DNA of 6,853 nt from NCBI GenBank assembly GCA_946408865.1, contig CAMJTZ010000099.1, positions 1 through 6,853 of the forward strand, written 5' to 3'. Positions 1-6,404 of this stretch are shown in pieces. The notes under the pieces were generated by a model. It did not search any database, had not been told where the DNA came from, and saw nothing but the letters and a program-made list of their open reading frames with translations. Position 1 is the stretch's first letter; the number at the start of each line of letters is the position of its first letter. The DNA is from an uncultured Clostridia bacterium (lineage in GTDB: Bacteria > Bacillota_A > Clostridia > Christensenellales > Aristaeellaceae). A program made the translations under genes and the position numbers.

Positions 1-275
1 TCCATATCCTTTTTTCGTATCTCATCCAGGTTTTTTGCCTGTTCCTGCAGGCGTGCAATTTCCTGATCCTTCTGCGCCTCGATCTGTTGATGGCGGCTTT
101 TTTCCTCTGTCATTGCTGCCTGCTGACGCGCTTCCAGCTCACGCCGTGCCGCCTGAAGGCGGTCTGCGATTTCTTTTTCAAACTGTTCCGTGTGAACCTG
201 TGCCACAATGGCCGCGTAACCGGCTTCATCCACCTGAAAGACTTTCCCGCAATTCGGGCATTTTATTTCATTCAT
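1..275 (-). CDS. DUF2130 family protein, N-terminal part (cut by window edge)
   Basis: The reading frame starts at the ATG at 275-273 and stays open to the left edge, giving 91 codons with no stop, so the C-terminal part lies outside the window. The protein opens with MNEIKCPNCGKVFQVDEAGY, the short Cys-x2-Cys knuckle followed by a V-D-E-A-G-Y segment typical of DUF2130 proteins. From about residue 30 the sequence is rich in E, Q, K, R and A with heptad-like spacing, consistent with the long coiled coil of that family. The start is supported by AAAGGAGA about 8 bases upstream. DUF2130 proteins are cytosolic and their function is not established; I assign none. The family call rests on recognition of the N-terminus only. 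The gene is divergent from the small ORF at 596. Confidence 0.8.
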   Translation of the reverse strand, partial: MNEIKCPNCGKVFQVDEAGYAAIVAQVHTEQFEKEIADRLQAARRELEARQQAAMTEEKSRHQQIEAQKDQEIARLQEQAKNLDEIRKKDM

Positions 276-357
276 GACGCAGTCTCCTTTTGTACTTCAA
301 TAATTATCGTTTCATATTTTTGTGCCTGTGTATTGTGTCAGGATTCAGCATAGTATC

Positions 358-386
358 ACTATAACCCAATCCGTTCCGTTTTTCCA
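358..386 (-). promoter_or_regulatory. Probable promoter of the DUF2130 gene
   Basis: Read on the minus strand, TGGAAA (381-386) and TATAGT (358-363) are separated by exactly 17 bases. They match the sigma-A consensus at 4 of 6 and 5 of 6 positions. Transcription would begin near 351, giving a leader of about 75 bases before the ATG at 275. A perfect inverted repeat, ATAGT-ATC-ACTAT (350-362), overlaps the -10 and the start point, a place where a repressor could bind. No experimental support. Confidence 0.4.
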
Positions 387-407
387 CACTCTCTTTTCCG
401 GCAGCCG

Positions 408-455
408 TCCGCAGCGGTCCGGGAATTTCGCCCTCACCGGACAAAATCCTGCGGA
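408..455. other. Nested stem-loop, not a terminator
   Basis: The outer arms TCCGCAG (408-414) and CTGCGGA (449-455) are perfect complements. They enclose a second perfect pair, GTCCGG (417-422) and CCGGAC (437-442). The internal loop is 2 bases on one side and 6 on the other, and the terminal loop is 14 bases. Neither strand has a T-run after the structure, so it is not an intrinsic terminator. It could be a folded RNA leader, a small RNA or a DNA element. Confidence 0.5.
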
Positions 456-497
456 ATATGAACAATGTGAACATTCCGTGAACAGCGCTTCCGGCAG

Positions 498-527
498 CTG
501 ACAGCCCTTCCTCCGCATCCGTATCAA
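498..527 (+). promoter_or_regulatory. Possible promoter of the small ORF at 596
   Basis: CTGACA (498-503) lies 18 bases before TATCAA (522-527). The -35 matches consensus at 5 of 6 positions, but the -10 is poor, at 4 of 6. A start near 534 would place the hairpin at 532-557 at the very 5' end of the transcript. Weak, offered because no better plus-strand candidate is visible. Confidence 0.25.
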
Positions 528-531
528 TGGG

Positions 532-557
532 TGCAAGGAGCAATACAGGCTCCTGCA
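532..557 (+). other. Bulged hairpin in the leader of the small ORF
   Basis: TGCA-a-GGAGC (532-541) pairs with GCTCCTGCA (549-557), giving nine base pairs with one bulged A and a seven-base loop. It sits about 40 bases before the ATG at 596. There is no T-run, so it is not a terminator. It could stabilise the transcript's 5' end or influence translation. Confidence 0.4.
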
Positions 558-595
558 AAGGAACGGAAAGCAACCGTGAAGGGAGACTGAAGAAA

Positions 596-754
596 ATGAT
601 GAACAACAGGAAACTGAATGATAAAGAAACTGAAATCCTGGGCAATGAGGACATGTACGACTGCATCCGCCTGATCTGGAAGAAGATCCGATCCCTCTTT
701 ACGATCCGGCCGATCCCGGAAGAAGAGTTCGCGGCCGCTGAACTGGCCTGCTGA
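596..754 (+). CDS. Small hypothetical protein (52 residues)
   Basis: I do not recognise this protein. It runs from a double ATG (596 or 599) to a TGA, with GAAGGGAG about 10 bases upstream of the first ATG. The frame stays open upstream to 527, but that start has no ribosome binding site. The sequence begins MMNNRKLNDKETEILGNEDM and is strongly charged. A central amphipathic stretch (I-R-L-I-W-K-K-I-R-S-L-F) is followed by an acidic E-E-E-F segment, and it ends in Ala-Cys. It has no signal peptide, no membrane segment and no double-glycine leader. A strong terminator 70 bases downstream supports transcription of the unit. It could be a regulatory peptide, a small adaptor protein or a chance frame in a short RNA. 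Confidence 0.5.
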   Translation: MMNNRKLNDKETEILGNEDMYDCIRLIWKKIRSLFTIRPIPEEEFAAAELAC

Positions 755-823
755 TCCCGCTCACCGATTCATCCCCGCCGGTTATCTCCTTTTTGCCGGC
801 CGGGATGTTATGATAAAGCAGGG

Positions 824-854
824 CGGCATTCCCATAGCCGGGAATGCCGTTTTT
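824..854 (+). terminator. Intrinsic terminator after the small ORF
   Basis: CGGCATTCCC (824-833) and GGGAATGCCG (840-849) form a perfect ten-base-pair stem with the loop ATAGCC, followed at once by five T residues (850-854). It ends plus-strand transcription from the small ORF and insulates the acetyltransferase promoter that begins at 909. Confidence 0.88.
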
Positions 855-908
855 GCGTGGGGCGTTTTCGTCATGCCGGGAAAAGCGGAACGCCTGCGGA
901 AACAGGAA

Positions 909-937
909 TGGACAAGGCAGCGTACGGTTGGTAAAAT
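909..937 (+). promoter_or_regulatory. Promoter of the acetyltransferase-flavoprotein unit
   Basis: TGGACA (909-914) and TAAAAT (932-937) are exactly 17 bases apart, each one mismatch from the sigma-A consensus hexamers. The predicted start is near 944, giving a leader of roughly 67 bases before the ATG at 1011. Its place, between a terminator and the first gene, fits. Confidence 0.65.
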
Positions 938-1010
938 AGAAATCAGTCGCACAGGTTCCGCACGGACGGAAGCGCAGGAGCGCCGCCTCCCCGGGCAAAA
1001 GGAGAAACAG

Positions 1011-1544
1011 ATGATTTATTACAAGGATGAAAAACTTGAGATCCGTACGATGGAAGATGCGGACGGATCGGTCTTTGTTGAGGAATTCACCGCCCAGGGG
1101 TGGCATCCGGATATCGTCGGATATCAGATGAGAATGAAGGACCAGGCCGAAGGAAAATGTATCGCTCTGACAGCAGTGTATCAGGAGCGTCCTGCCGGAT
1201 ATGTGTATCTGTACCGGACGGTGCGGGAAGGACCGTTCAGGGGAAAAGGCTGGCCGATCATCGTTGACTTCAGCGTGCTGGAGAAATACCAGCGGAAAGG
1301 GATCGGCAGCCGGCTGATGGATATCGCCGAGCAGATCGCGGCAGGATATGCGGATACGGTATGCCTGGGCGTCGGAGTATGCAGGGAATACGGCTCCGCT
1401 CAGCGGATGTACGCCCGGCGCGGATACATTCCCGACGGTTCAGGCGTCTGGTATCAGGGCCGGCAGTGCGTCCAGTATGAGACAGTCTGTACCGTGGATG
1501 ACGATCTGATTCTCTATCTGTCAAAAGCGCTTCCCGGTTCCTGA
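1011..1544 (+). CDS. GNAT family N-acetyltransferase
   Basis: This 177-residue cytosolic protein has the length and features of a single GNAT domain, which transfers the acetyl group of acetyl-CoA to an amine. Motif A is clear: a strand at 82-90 (W-P-I-I-V-D-F-S-V-L) leads to Q-R-K-G-I-G (94-99), the pyrophosphate-binding Q/R-x-x-G-x-G loop, then the helix R-L-M-D-I-A-E-Q. Motif B is E-Y-G-S-A-Q-R-M-Y-A-R-R-G-Y (127-139 region), where the Tyr is usual in the catalytic position. I chose ATG 1011 because AAAGGAG lies about 8 bases upstream. The frame extends back to 810, but that start lies before the terminator and the promoter and would add a low-complexity tail. The substrate cannot be read from the sequence. 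The gene is followed after 51 bases by the flavoprotein gene, probably co-transcribed. Confidence 0.88.
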   Translation: MIYYKDEKLEIRTMEDADGSVFVEEFTAQGWHPDIVGYQMRMKDQAEGKCIALTAVYQERPAGYVYLYRTVREGPFRGKGWPIIVDFSVLEKYQRKGIGSRLMDIAEQIAAGYADTVCLGVGVCREYGSAQRMYARRGYIPDGSGVWYQGRQCVQYETVCTVDDDLILYLSKALPGS

Positions 1545-1595
1545 AAGATACCTTGTCCGAAACGATTTGTCACCAAAGGAGGCTGTGATCTGGCC

Positions 1596-2135
1596 ATGAA
1601 TGCGCTGATTATCAACTGCAGTCCCGTCCGGAACGGAGCGACCGCTGAAATCGTTCGCCTGGTTTCGCAGTATTTAGGTTCGCGGTATGAAACAAAGGCC
1701 GTATGCATCGATGATTATCATTTTGCATTCTGCAGGGGCTGCAGAAGCTGCCATAAAACCGCCGAATGCGTTCAGAAGGACGATGCGGACAGGCTGATGG
1801 AGGAGATTGCCCGGGCGGACGTCATCGTCTCCGTTTCCCCCTCCTACTGGGCGGACATCCCCGGGCAGTTCAAGGCCTTCATCGACAGGTGCACTCCCTG
1901 GTGCAACACGCATGAGCCGCACAAAACCATTCCCGCCGGCAAGAAGGGATATGCGATTGCGCTGCGCACCGGACCCGGCATGAAAGAGTGCGAGAGAATT
2001 ATCGGCAGCATCGAGCATTTCTACGGCCACCTGGAAATCGCGTGCTGCGGTCATCTCGGCCTGTGCGCTGTTGAATACAGGGACGCGCTGAAGAACCGGT
2101 CGGATGAGATCGAAGCTTTCTGCAGGCTTATCTGA
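1596..2135 (+). CDS. NADPH-dependent FMN reductase / iron-sulfur-flavoprotein-like protein
   Basis: This 179-residue protein has a flavodoxin-like fold signature. Strand 1 (M-N-A-L-I-I-N) runs into C-S-P-V-R-N-G-A-T (8-16), the loop that holds the FMN phosphate. A second hallmark is S-P-S-Y-W-A-D-I-P-G-Q-F-K-A-F-I-D-R (81-98), matching the conserved P-x-Y-W...K-x-F-I-D-R element of the family. Cysteines at 46, 49, 52 and 58 (C-x2-C-x2-C-x5-C) match the compact iron-sulfur motif of iron-sulfur flavoproteins, so a bound cluster is plausible; a plain FMN reductase is the alternative. It would move electrons in the cytosol; the physiological partner is unknown. AAAGGAGG lies 13 bases before ATG 1596, which is long. 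An in-frame CTG at 1590 lies at ideal spacing, so the true start could be two codons earlier. No terminator is visible before the convergent gene. Confidence 0.87.
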   Translation: MNALIINCSPVRNGATAEIVRLVSQYLGSRYETKAVCIDDYHFAFCRGCRSCHKTAECVQKDDADRLMEEIARADVIVSVSPSYWADIPGQFKAFIDRCTPWCNTHEPHKTIPAGKKGYAIALRTGPGMKECERIIGSIEHFYGHLEIACCGHLGLCAVEYRDALKNRSDEIEAFCRLI

Positions 2136-2164
2136 CGGACTGACGATTCTCTCTGCCGTGTTAT

Positions 2165-3610
2165 TTATTTGCTCTTGAGCTGCTTCTTCCGCTCGTACAT
2201 CCGCTTGTCCGCCCGGCGGAAGGTATCGCGCATCTGGCTGTCCGCGGTTTCATAGTCCGCCATGCCCGCGGCAATCACAACATCGCCGGAGGCGCGGTTC
2301 TCCTCGACTTTCCGGCTGAGCTCCGCAAGCAGTTCCTCCCGCCGGACATAATCCGCGCCCTGCAGGAAAGCGACGAACTCATCCCCGCCGATCCGGTAAA
2401 CCGGGCTGTGGTCATACAGTTCGCAGATCAGGCGGCAGGCTTTCCGGATCATCAGGTCGCCTTCGGTATGCCCTTTGGTATCATTCACGTTCTTCAGTCC
2501 GTTCAGGTCGAAAACAACCAGGGCAAAGGGTTCAGCGGTGCCGTTGTGAATTGCCGCGTCCACCGCTTCCTCTTTTTGTGCGTAGGCGTACTGATTGCCC
2601 ACGCCGGTCAGTGAATCTCGGATCGCGATTTTCCGCTCCTGGTCCAGCAGTTTCTTTGCCCAGCGCTTTACCTGGAACAAAAGCACCAGGAAGAAAATAA
2701 TCAGCGACAGAATCGTAATCACAATCTGGATCGTGCTCCGGGTCATCATCTGATTCCGGACGCTGTTCACCTTTCCGGAGATCAGGCTTTCCGGAATCAG
2801 AACGGTGATCATCCAGCCGGTTTCCGGAACCGATTTGAAATACAGAATCTGTTTTTTCCCCGCGCGGGAGAAAGTCACTTCTCCGGATTCCCCGGCCTGG
2901 AATCTGCTGCTGAAGTCCTGCCACTCCGCTTCCGGGAGATATTTCTGCATTTCCTGGACCAGATTGCCTTTCCGGTTGAGGGTGCCGAAATCCAGGCCGG
3001 TCAGGTTCGCGCCGTTCCGGTAATACAGGCTGAAATCCGTACCGCTTTCCTTCGCGCTGAACGCCAGAATGCTGACAATATCGTCCATCTCGATCTCGAT
3101 AAAGCAGTTTTTCAGTTTTTTCCCCTGGAAGGAATAGCCCCGGACCGGGATGGAAAGGCAGATCTGCTTGCCGGATCCGTAGATGCTGGACGTTGTAATC
3201 GTCTGCTTTTCGGAATCCGGCCCGGAAAGGAACGGATAGCGGCTTCCGCCGTTGTAGGTGCTGTACTCCGTATAGACCACATTATCCTCATCCACCAGCG
3301 CGAAAAGACCCATCCCCTGAATCGCTTCGACATTGCCGATGTATTTCCGCAGGGTTTCCTGGGATTCGAGGATCTTCGGATTCAGCAGGCTGACCGCGCG
3401 CTCCATCTGCTGCGCCTTGGTTTCAAGAAAGCTGGTTACAATCTCGCTTCTGCGCCCCGCCAGCTCCTCCAGATAGAATTCGCTGACCGCGAAAGCCGCC
3501 CGGTTTGCGGCGGTGCGCGTGCCGGAAGCCGTCCACAGCGCGCCTGCCGTGACAACCAGCAGCACCAGGATGGAACCGATCACAGCGGTTAACGATATCG
3601 AACGTTTCAT
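2165..3610 (-). CDS. Membrane diguanylate cyclase with dCache-like sensor domain
   Basis: This 481-residue protein is predicted to make c-di-GMP from two GTP. Membrane segment 1 spans about residues 4-27 and segment 2 about 292-314, leaving an outer domain of about 265 residues. Features such as G-L-F-A-L-V-D-E-D-N-V-V-Y and Y-F-K-S-V-P-E-T-G-W-M-I-T-V resemble dCache ligand-binding domains. The cytosolic GGDEF domain (about 328-478) carries R-D-S-L-T-G-V-G-N, the metal-binding D-L-N-G-L-K-N-V-N-D strand, and an intact G-G-D-E-F at 408-412. The RxxD product-inhibition site expected five residues before GGDEF is absent. I chose ATG 3610 for its AGAAAGGA site six bases upstream; a GTG at 3640 in the same frame overlaps the upstream gene's end and has no better site. 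It follows the receptor gene after 19 bases, so the two form an operon. Confidence 0.9.
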   Translation of the reverse strand: MKRSISLTAVIGSILVLLVVTAGALWTASGTRTAANRAAFAVSEFYLEELAGRRSEIVTSFLETKAQQMERAVSLLNPKILESQETLRKYIGNVEAIQGMGLFALVDEDNVVYTEYSTYNGGSRYPFLSGPDSEKQTITTSSIYGSGKQICLSIPVRGYSFQGKKLKNCFIEIEMDDIVSILAFSAKESGTDFSLYYRNGANLTGLDFGTLNRKGNLVQEMQKYLPEAEWQDFSSRFQAGESGEVTFSRAGKKQILYFKSVPETGWMITVLIPESLISGKVNSVRNQMMTRSTIQIVITILSLIIFFLVLLFQVKRWAKKLLDQERKIAIRDSLTGVGNQYAYAQKEEAVDAAIHNGTAEPFALVVFDLNGLKNVNDTKGHTEGDLMIRKACRLICELYDHSPVYRIGGDEFVAFLQGADYVRREELLAELSRKVEENRASGDVVIAAGMADYETADSQMRDTFRRADKRMYERKKQLKSK

Positions 3611-3629
3611 CGGCAGTCCTTTCTTTTTT

Positions 3630-4685
3630 TCAGATTTCACCGTACAGGAGCTCGAGCATTTCCCGGGCGTCCTCCCGGTAAATCAGCGTGGTCGGTTCCT
3701 CGGTTTTTTCCGGATAATACTTTCCGGGCAGAATGCCGTCCGCCACCTTGACTGCCACCTGAATGGTGTCAAAGCCGATGGAGAAGCAGTCCTGGATCCC
3801 CAGACAGTAAATGGTTCCGTCCGCAAGGTACTGGAGGGCTTCCCGGTCGTGATCCATGCCGACGATAACCACGCTGCGCCCGGTTTCCCGCACGGCCCGG
3901 GCCGCGCCCACCGGATTGCTCATATTGCAGCAGATAATCCCGGCAAGGTCCTCGTGCTCGGAAAGGATCTTCGTCGTCAGGCTGCGGGCGATGCTGATGC
4001 TGTCCTGATCATATTCCGTCGCCACGACTTCGATCTCCGGATAGCGGCTGAGCGTTTCCCGGATACCGGCGGCGCGTTCCTCATGGCAGGGAGCGCCGCG
4101 CGTGCCCACAAGGATGGCAATCTTTCCCCTGCCGCCGAGCTTGCGGCACAGCGCCTCCGCCAGCGCGGCTCCGTCCTGGGTATTGTGCGTATTGCCGACA
4201 TAGGCAATCCTTTTGCATCCCGGCGCCGCGTCCGAGCTGGAGAAGGTCATGACGCGCAGGCCCGCCTCCGCCATCTCGTCGATCACCGGGGTAATGACGG
4301 ATTCATCCGCCACATCCACGCCGATGACGTCATAGCCGCCGGCGGAAGCGGCGCGCAGCCGGCGGATCTGATCCTTTGCGGAAGCCTGTTCCGGCGCAAG
4401 ATATTCGTAAGTGACGGTGATGCCGCGGTCCAGGAACTGGCGCTGCGCCTCCTCCATGCCCATGGCAACGGCGTCCCACCAGGGATGAACCGTTTTATAC
4501 GTAAAATAAAACCGGTAATGGTCCTTTTCCGGCTGATAGGAATCCAGCGTATGGTTGAACCGGACCGCCATCGCCACCGTACTCGGGCCGACGCTTTCGG
4601 AAAAAACCGGTACAGGATGCAGAGCGGCCAGGACGGCCGTCACCAGCGCCAGCATCCGGCGGGCTGACTTTCTCCGCTGTTTCAT
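3630..4685 (-). CDS. Secreted substrate-binding protein of the sugar-binding (Peripla_BP_4) family
   Basis: This 351-residue protein has a basic N-terminus, a hydrophobic core and a likely Sec cleavage after V-F-S at about residue 29, then a mature two-lobed periplasmic-binding fold. Family features include T-V-H-P-W-W-D-A-V-A-M-G-M-E near the start of lobe 1, D-V-I-G-V-D-V-A-D-E, and V-I-V-G-M-D-H-D followed by L-A-D-G-T-I-Y, as in ribose/galactose binding proteins. No lipobox cysteine follows the signal, unusual for a Gram-positive ABC receptor, and no ABC permease or ATPase lies beside it. With a dCache diguanylate cyclase directly downstream it may act as a sensory co-receptor rather than a transporter part. 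I chose ATG 4685 because AGGAGG (4692-4697) lies six bases upstream; the in-frame ATG at 4691 abuts that site. The ligand is unknown. Confidence 0.87.
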   Translation of the reverse strand: MKQRRKSARRMLALVTAVLAALHPVPVFSESVGPSTVAMAVRFNHTLDSYQPEKDHYRFYFTYKTVHPWWDAVAMGMEEAQRQFLDRGITVTYEYLAPEQASAKDQIRRLRAASAGGYDVIGVDVADESVITPVIDEMAEAGLRVMTFSSSDAAPGCKRIAYVGNTHNTQDGAALAEALCRKLGGRGKIAILVGTRGAPCHEERAAGIRETLSRYPEIEVVATEYDQDSISIARSLTTKILSEHEDLAGIICCNMSNPVGAARAVRETGRSVVIVGMDHDREALQYLADGTIYCLGIQDCFSIGFDTIQVAVKVADGILPGKYYPEKTEEPTTLIYREDAREMLELLYGEI

Positions 4686-4733
4686 ACGCATCCTCCTCCC
4701 GCAGGGATGAATCAGGTAAAATTCCCCGTATAA

Positions 4734-4762
4734 AATTTATCACAATTCCTATTCCATGACAA
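4734..4762 (-). promoter_or_regulatory. Promoter of the receptor-diguanylate cyclase operon
   Basis: On the minus strand TTGTCA (4757-4762) and TAAATT (4734-4739) are separated by 17 bases. The start would fall near 4728, giving a leader of about 43 bases. The -35 begins directly after the T-run of the preceding terminator, so the two genes to its left form their own unit. Confidence 0.6.
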
Positions 4763-4763
4763 C

Positions 4764-4793
4764 AAAAAATCGGCGCCGGAACAAACCGGCGCC
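4764..4793 (-). terminator. Intrinsic terminator of the second diguanylate cyclase gene
   Basis: GGCGCCGG (4772-4779) and CCGGCGCC (4786-4793) form a perfect eight-base-pair GC stem with a six-base loop. On the minus strand it is followed by GA and then six T residues (4764-4769). On the plus strand T-rich sequence also follows (TGGATTTTTTC), so it could work in both directions. It separates the cyclase at 4819 from the receptor operon promoter. Confidence 0.88.
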
Positions 4794-4818
4794 TGGATTT
4801 TTTCTCTGGACTGCCTCC

Positions 4819-6342
4819 TCAGTGATGCCTGCGTTCAATCCCCTTCTCCCGGTAATACCGTTCTTTATCTTCATACATCCGCAGGTCCGCCATCCTTTCC
4901 AGTTCCTCGATCGTCGCTTCCGGATGATCCGAATGGGAAGCGTATCCGGCGGAGACGGAAATCGAATCGACCATAAACCCGTGCCACGCGGCGGTTTTCT
5001 TCCGGATATCGCCGAGAATGGCCTCGCAGTCGGCGGCGTGGACAATCGCGCCGAATTCATCCCCTCCGGTGCGGTAGACTTTTCCGTGAGGACCGACGGC
5101 GGAGAGCAGGCAGGTCGCGGCGCCCTTGATCAGTTCGTCGCCGGCGGCATGGCCGAGGTTGTCGTTCACCGTCTTCAGCCCGTTGACGTCGACCGCGATC
5201 AGGGACAGATCCCCGTCAACCCCGGCGGCGTGGATCCTCTCAATGTCCTCGTCATAGCAGCGCCGGTTGAAAACATGGGTGAGCTCATCGGTCATGGAAA
5301 TGCGGATCAGGTGCTCCTCCCGCCGCTTGTCCGCGTCGATATTCTGGATCGTATAGATCACGATTTCAGGTTTCTGGTCCATCTTGCCCTTCACGCGGAT
5401 ATACTGCGCGCGGAACCAGCCTGTATTGCTGCTGATGAATTCGGCGGCAATGCTCTTCCGGTTGATCAGCCGCATCGGGACGGTCGTGATGTCTGTGAAG
5501 GTCCAGAAATCGTCCACCATATCCGGGGCAATCTGCGCCCGGAGTCCCTGGGTCATGTGCGTATGATCCTGACCCTCCCGGATTGTGATCTTATGAAGCG
5601 TCTCCTCCCGGAGCGACATCTCCGTGGATTCGGTGAAATCGATCAGGTTCACGAAATCATAAATTTCGGCCATGGAATCAAGAATATCCAGCTGCTCCTG
5701 CAGTTTCCCCTGCTGCTCCTGGGTTTCGGCGTACTGGGCGGTCATCTTGCGGTAATAATTGATGGTGGTTTTGCACAGCGCGTATCCGGCCGCGAACATG
5801 ATCAGCGCCTCGATCAGGCAGCCGCCGAACACGTTGATAAACGCCGCGAACTGGGCGGAAAAGTCTGCGCGGACGGAGGCGTAATACGGTGACTCCAGCC
5901 AGATGCCGAGCGCCATGGCAAGCAGGTTCATTACGGAGGCGCCGATATAAACCTGCAGATCGCAGAAAAGGATGCTGAGCAGCGGAACCAGGAACCAGGT
6001 CAGCCGGATGGAAACATGGGAAGCGTACATGAAGCACAGGAGGAACTCCATGCCGGCCAGCGCGCAGATTCCGGGAAGATAGCTGTACGGTTGTTTTTTC
6101 AGAAACAGCCAGTCTCCCCCGGCAACCGCCGCCATGACCAGCGAAATGATCAGGCAGGTCAGGTAGGATGTGCGTCTGAATACGCCGCAGGCAACCCCGG
6201 CGGCAATGGCCGGGCCGGCAAGGATACAGATCCAGAGGATTCTGTTCAGGGAGCGGTTGACCTTGTTCCGGTTGCTGCGCCTGAACTGTCTGAACATTTC
6301 CGTCTGCCCCGCGGTGTATGGATTTCGCTGCGCCTTTGGCAT
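4819..6342 (-). CDS. Membrane diguanylate cyclase with six predicted membrane segments and a PAS-like region
   Basis: This 507-residue protein starts with a basic region (1-34), then six hydrophobic segments at about 35-54, 58-80, 88-107, 113-130, 132-149 and 166-190, a MASE-like membrane sensor with little outer mass. A Q/E-rich helix (200-222) likely forms a coiled coil. Residues about 223-338 look like a divergent PAS-type domain ending in strands and an I-D-A-D-K-R-R-E-E linker, an inference from layout. The GGDEF domain (about 345-497) has M-T-D-E-L-T-H-V-F-N-R-R, the metal-binding D-V-N-G-L-K-T-V-N-D and an intact G-G-D-E-F at 426-430, so c-di-GMP synthesis is expected. The RxxD inhibitory site is missing. 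ATG 6342 has AAAAGGGG about 8 bases upstream; the frame extends to 6843 but crosses the promoter and the opposite gene. It ends at its own terminator (4764-4793), so it is probably monocistronic. Confidence 0.9.
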   Translation of the reverse strand: MPKAQRNPYTAGQTEMFRQFRRSNRNKVNRSLNRILWICILAGPAIAAGVACGVFRRTSYLTCLIISLVMAAVAGGDWLFLKKQPYSYLPGICALAGMEFLLCFMYASHVSIRLTWFLVPLLSILFCDLQVYIGASVMNLLAMALGIWLESPYYASVRADFSAQFAAFINVFGGCLIEALIMFAAGYALCKTTINYYRKMTAQYAETQEQQGKLQEQLDILDSMAEIYDFVNLIDFTESTEMSLREETLHKITIREGQDHTHMTQGLRAQIAPDMVDDFWTFTDITTVPMRLINRKSIAAEFISSNTGWFRAQYIRVKGKMDQKPEIVIYTIQNIDADKRREEHLIRISMTDELTHVFNRRCYDEDIERIHAAGVDGDLSLIAVDVNGLKTVNDNLGHAAGDELIKGAATCLLSAVGPHGKVYRTGGDEFGAIVHAADCEAILGDIRKKTAAWHGFMVDSISVSAGYASHSDHPEATIEELERMADLRMYEDKERYYREKGIERRHH

Positions 6343-6360
6343 CTGGTTTACCCCTTTTCC

Positions 6361-6378
6361 CAGGGAAAAAACTCCCTG
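6361..6378 (-). promoter_or_regulatory. Hairpin just before the ribosome binding site of the second cyclase
   Basis: CAGGGA (6361-6366) and TCCCTG (6373-6378) are perfect complements with a six-base loop. On the minus-strand mRNA the hairpin ends a few bases before the AAAAGGGG ribosome binding site, close enough to affect ribosome access. It does not match a c-di-GMP riboswitch that I recognise. Confidence 0.45.
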
Positions 6379-6404
6379 TGCCGCCCACCGTCTCAGACAT
6401 GACT

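Larger units (their letters stand above)
276..595. other. Intergenic region between divergent genes, with several inverted repeats
   Basis: This gene-free stretch of 320 bases separates the DUF2130 gene from the small ORF at 596. It holds the probable minus-strand promoter at 358-386, a nested hairpin at 408-455, a palindrome-rich block at 452-478 and a bulged hairpin at 532-557. The block at 452-478 has outer arms CGGAAT/ATTCCG and an inner AATGT-GA-ACATT, with TGAAC occurring three times between 459 and 483. I see no tRNA, no known riboswitch and no convincing longer reading frame. The minus-strand ORF across 304-666 lacks a ribosome binding site. Confidence 0.6.

Noticed and set aside
304..666. 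Minus-strand 120-codon frame with a hydrophobic N-terminus that looks like a signal peptide
   Set aside because: It has no purine-rich site before its start, begins inside the small ORF, and the hydrophobic stretch is the antisense image of a lysine-rich sequence.
810..1010. N-terminal extension of the acetyltransferase frame
   Set aside because: It would start before the terminator at 824-854 and the promoter at 909-937, and the extra residues resemble no domain; the ATG at 1011 has a good ribosome binding site.
3513..4667. Long plus-strand open frame (384 codons) opposite the receptor gene and the start of the first cyclase
   Set aside because: It lies antisense to two genes with clear family motifs, has no ribosome binding site at its start, and is rich in residues expected from the mirrored codon bias of GC-rich genes.
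4756..5892. Long plus-strand open frame (378 codons) opposite the second cyclase
   Set aside because: It starts inside the terminator region, has no ribosome binding site, and shows no recognisable domain; the minus strand carries an intact GGDEF protein.
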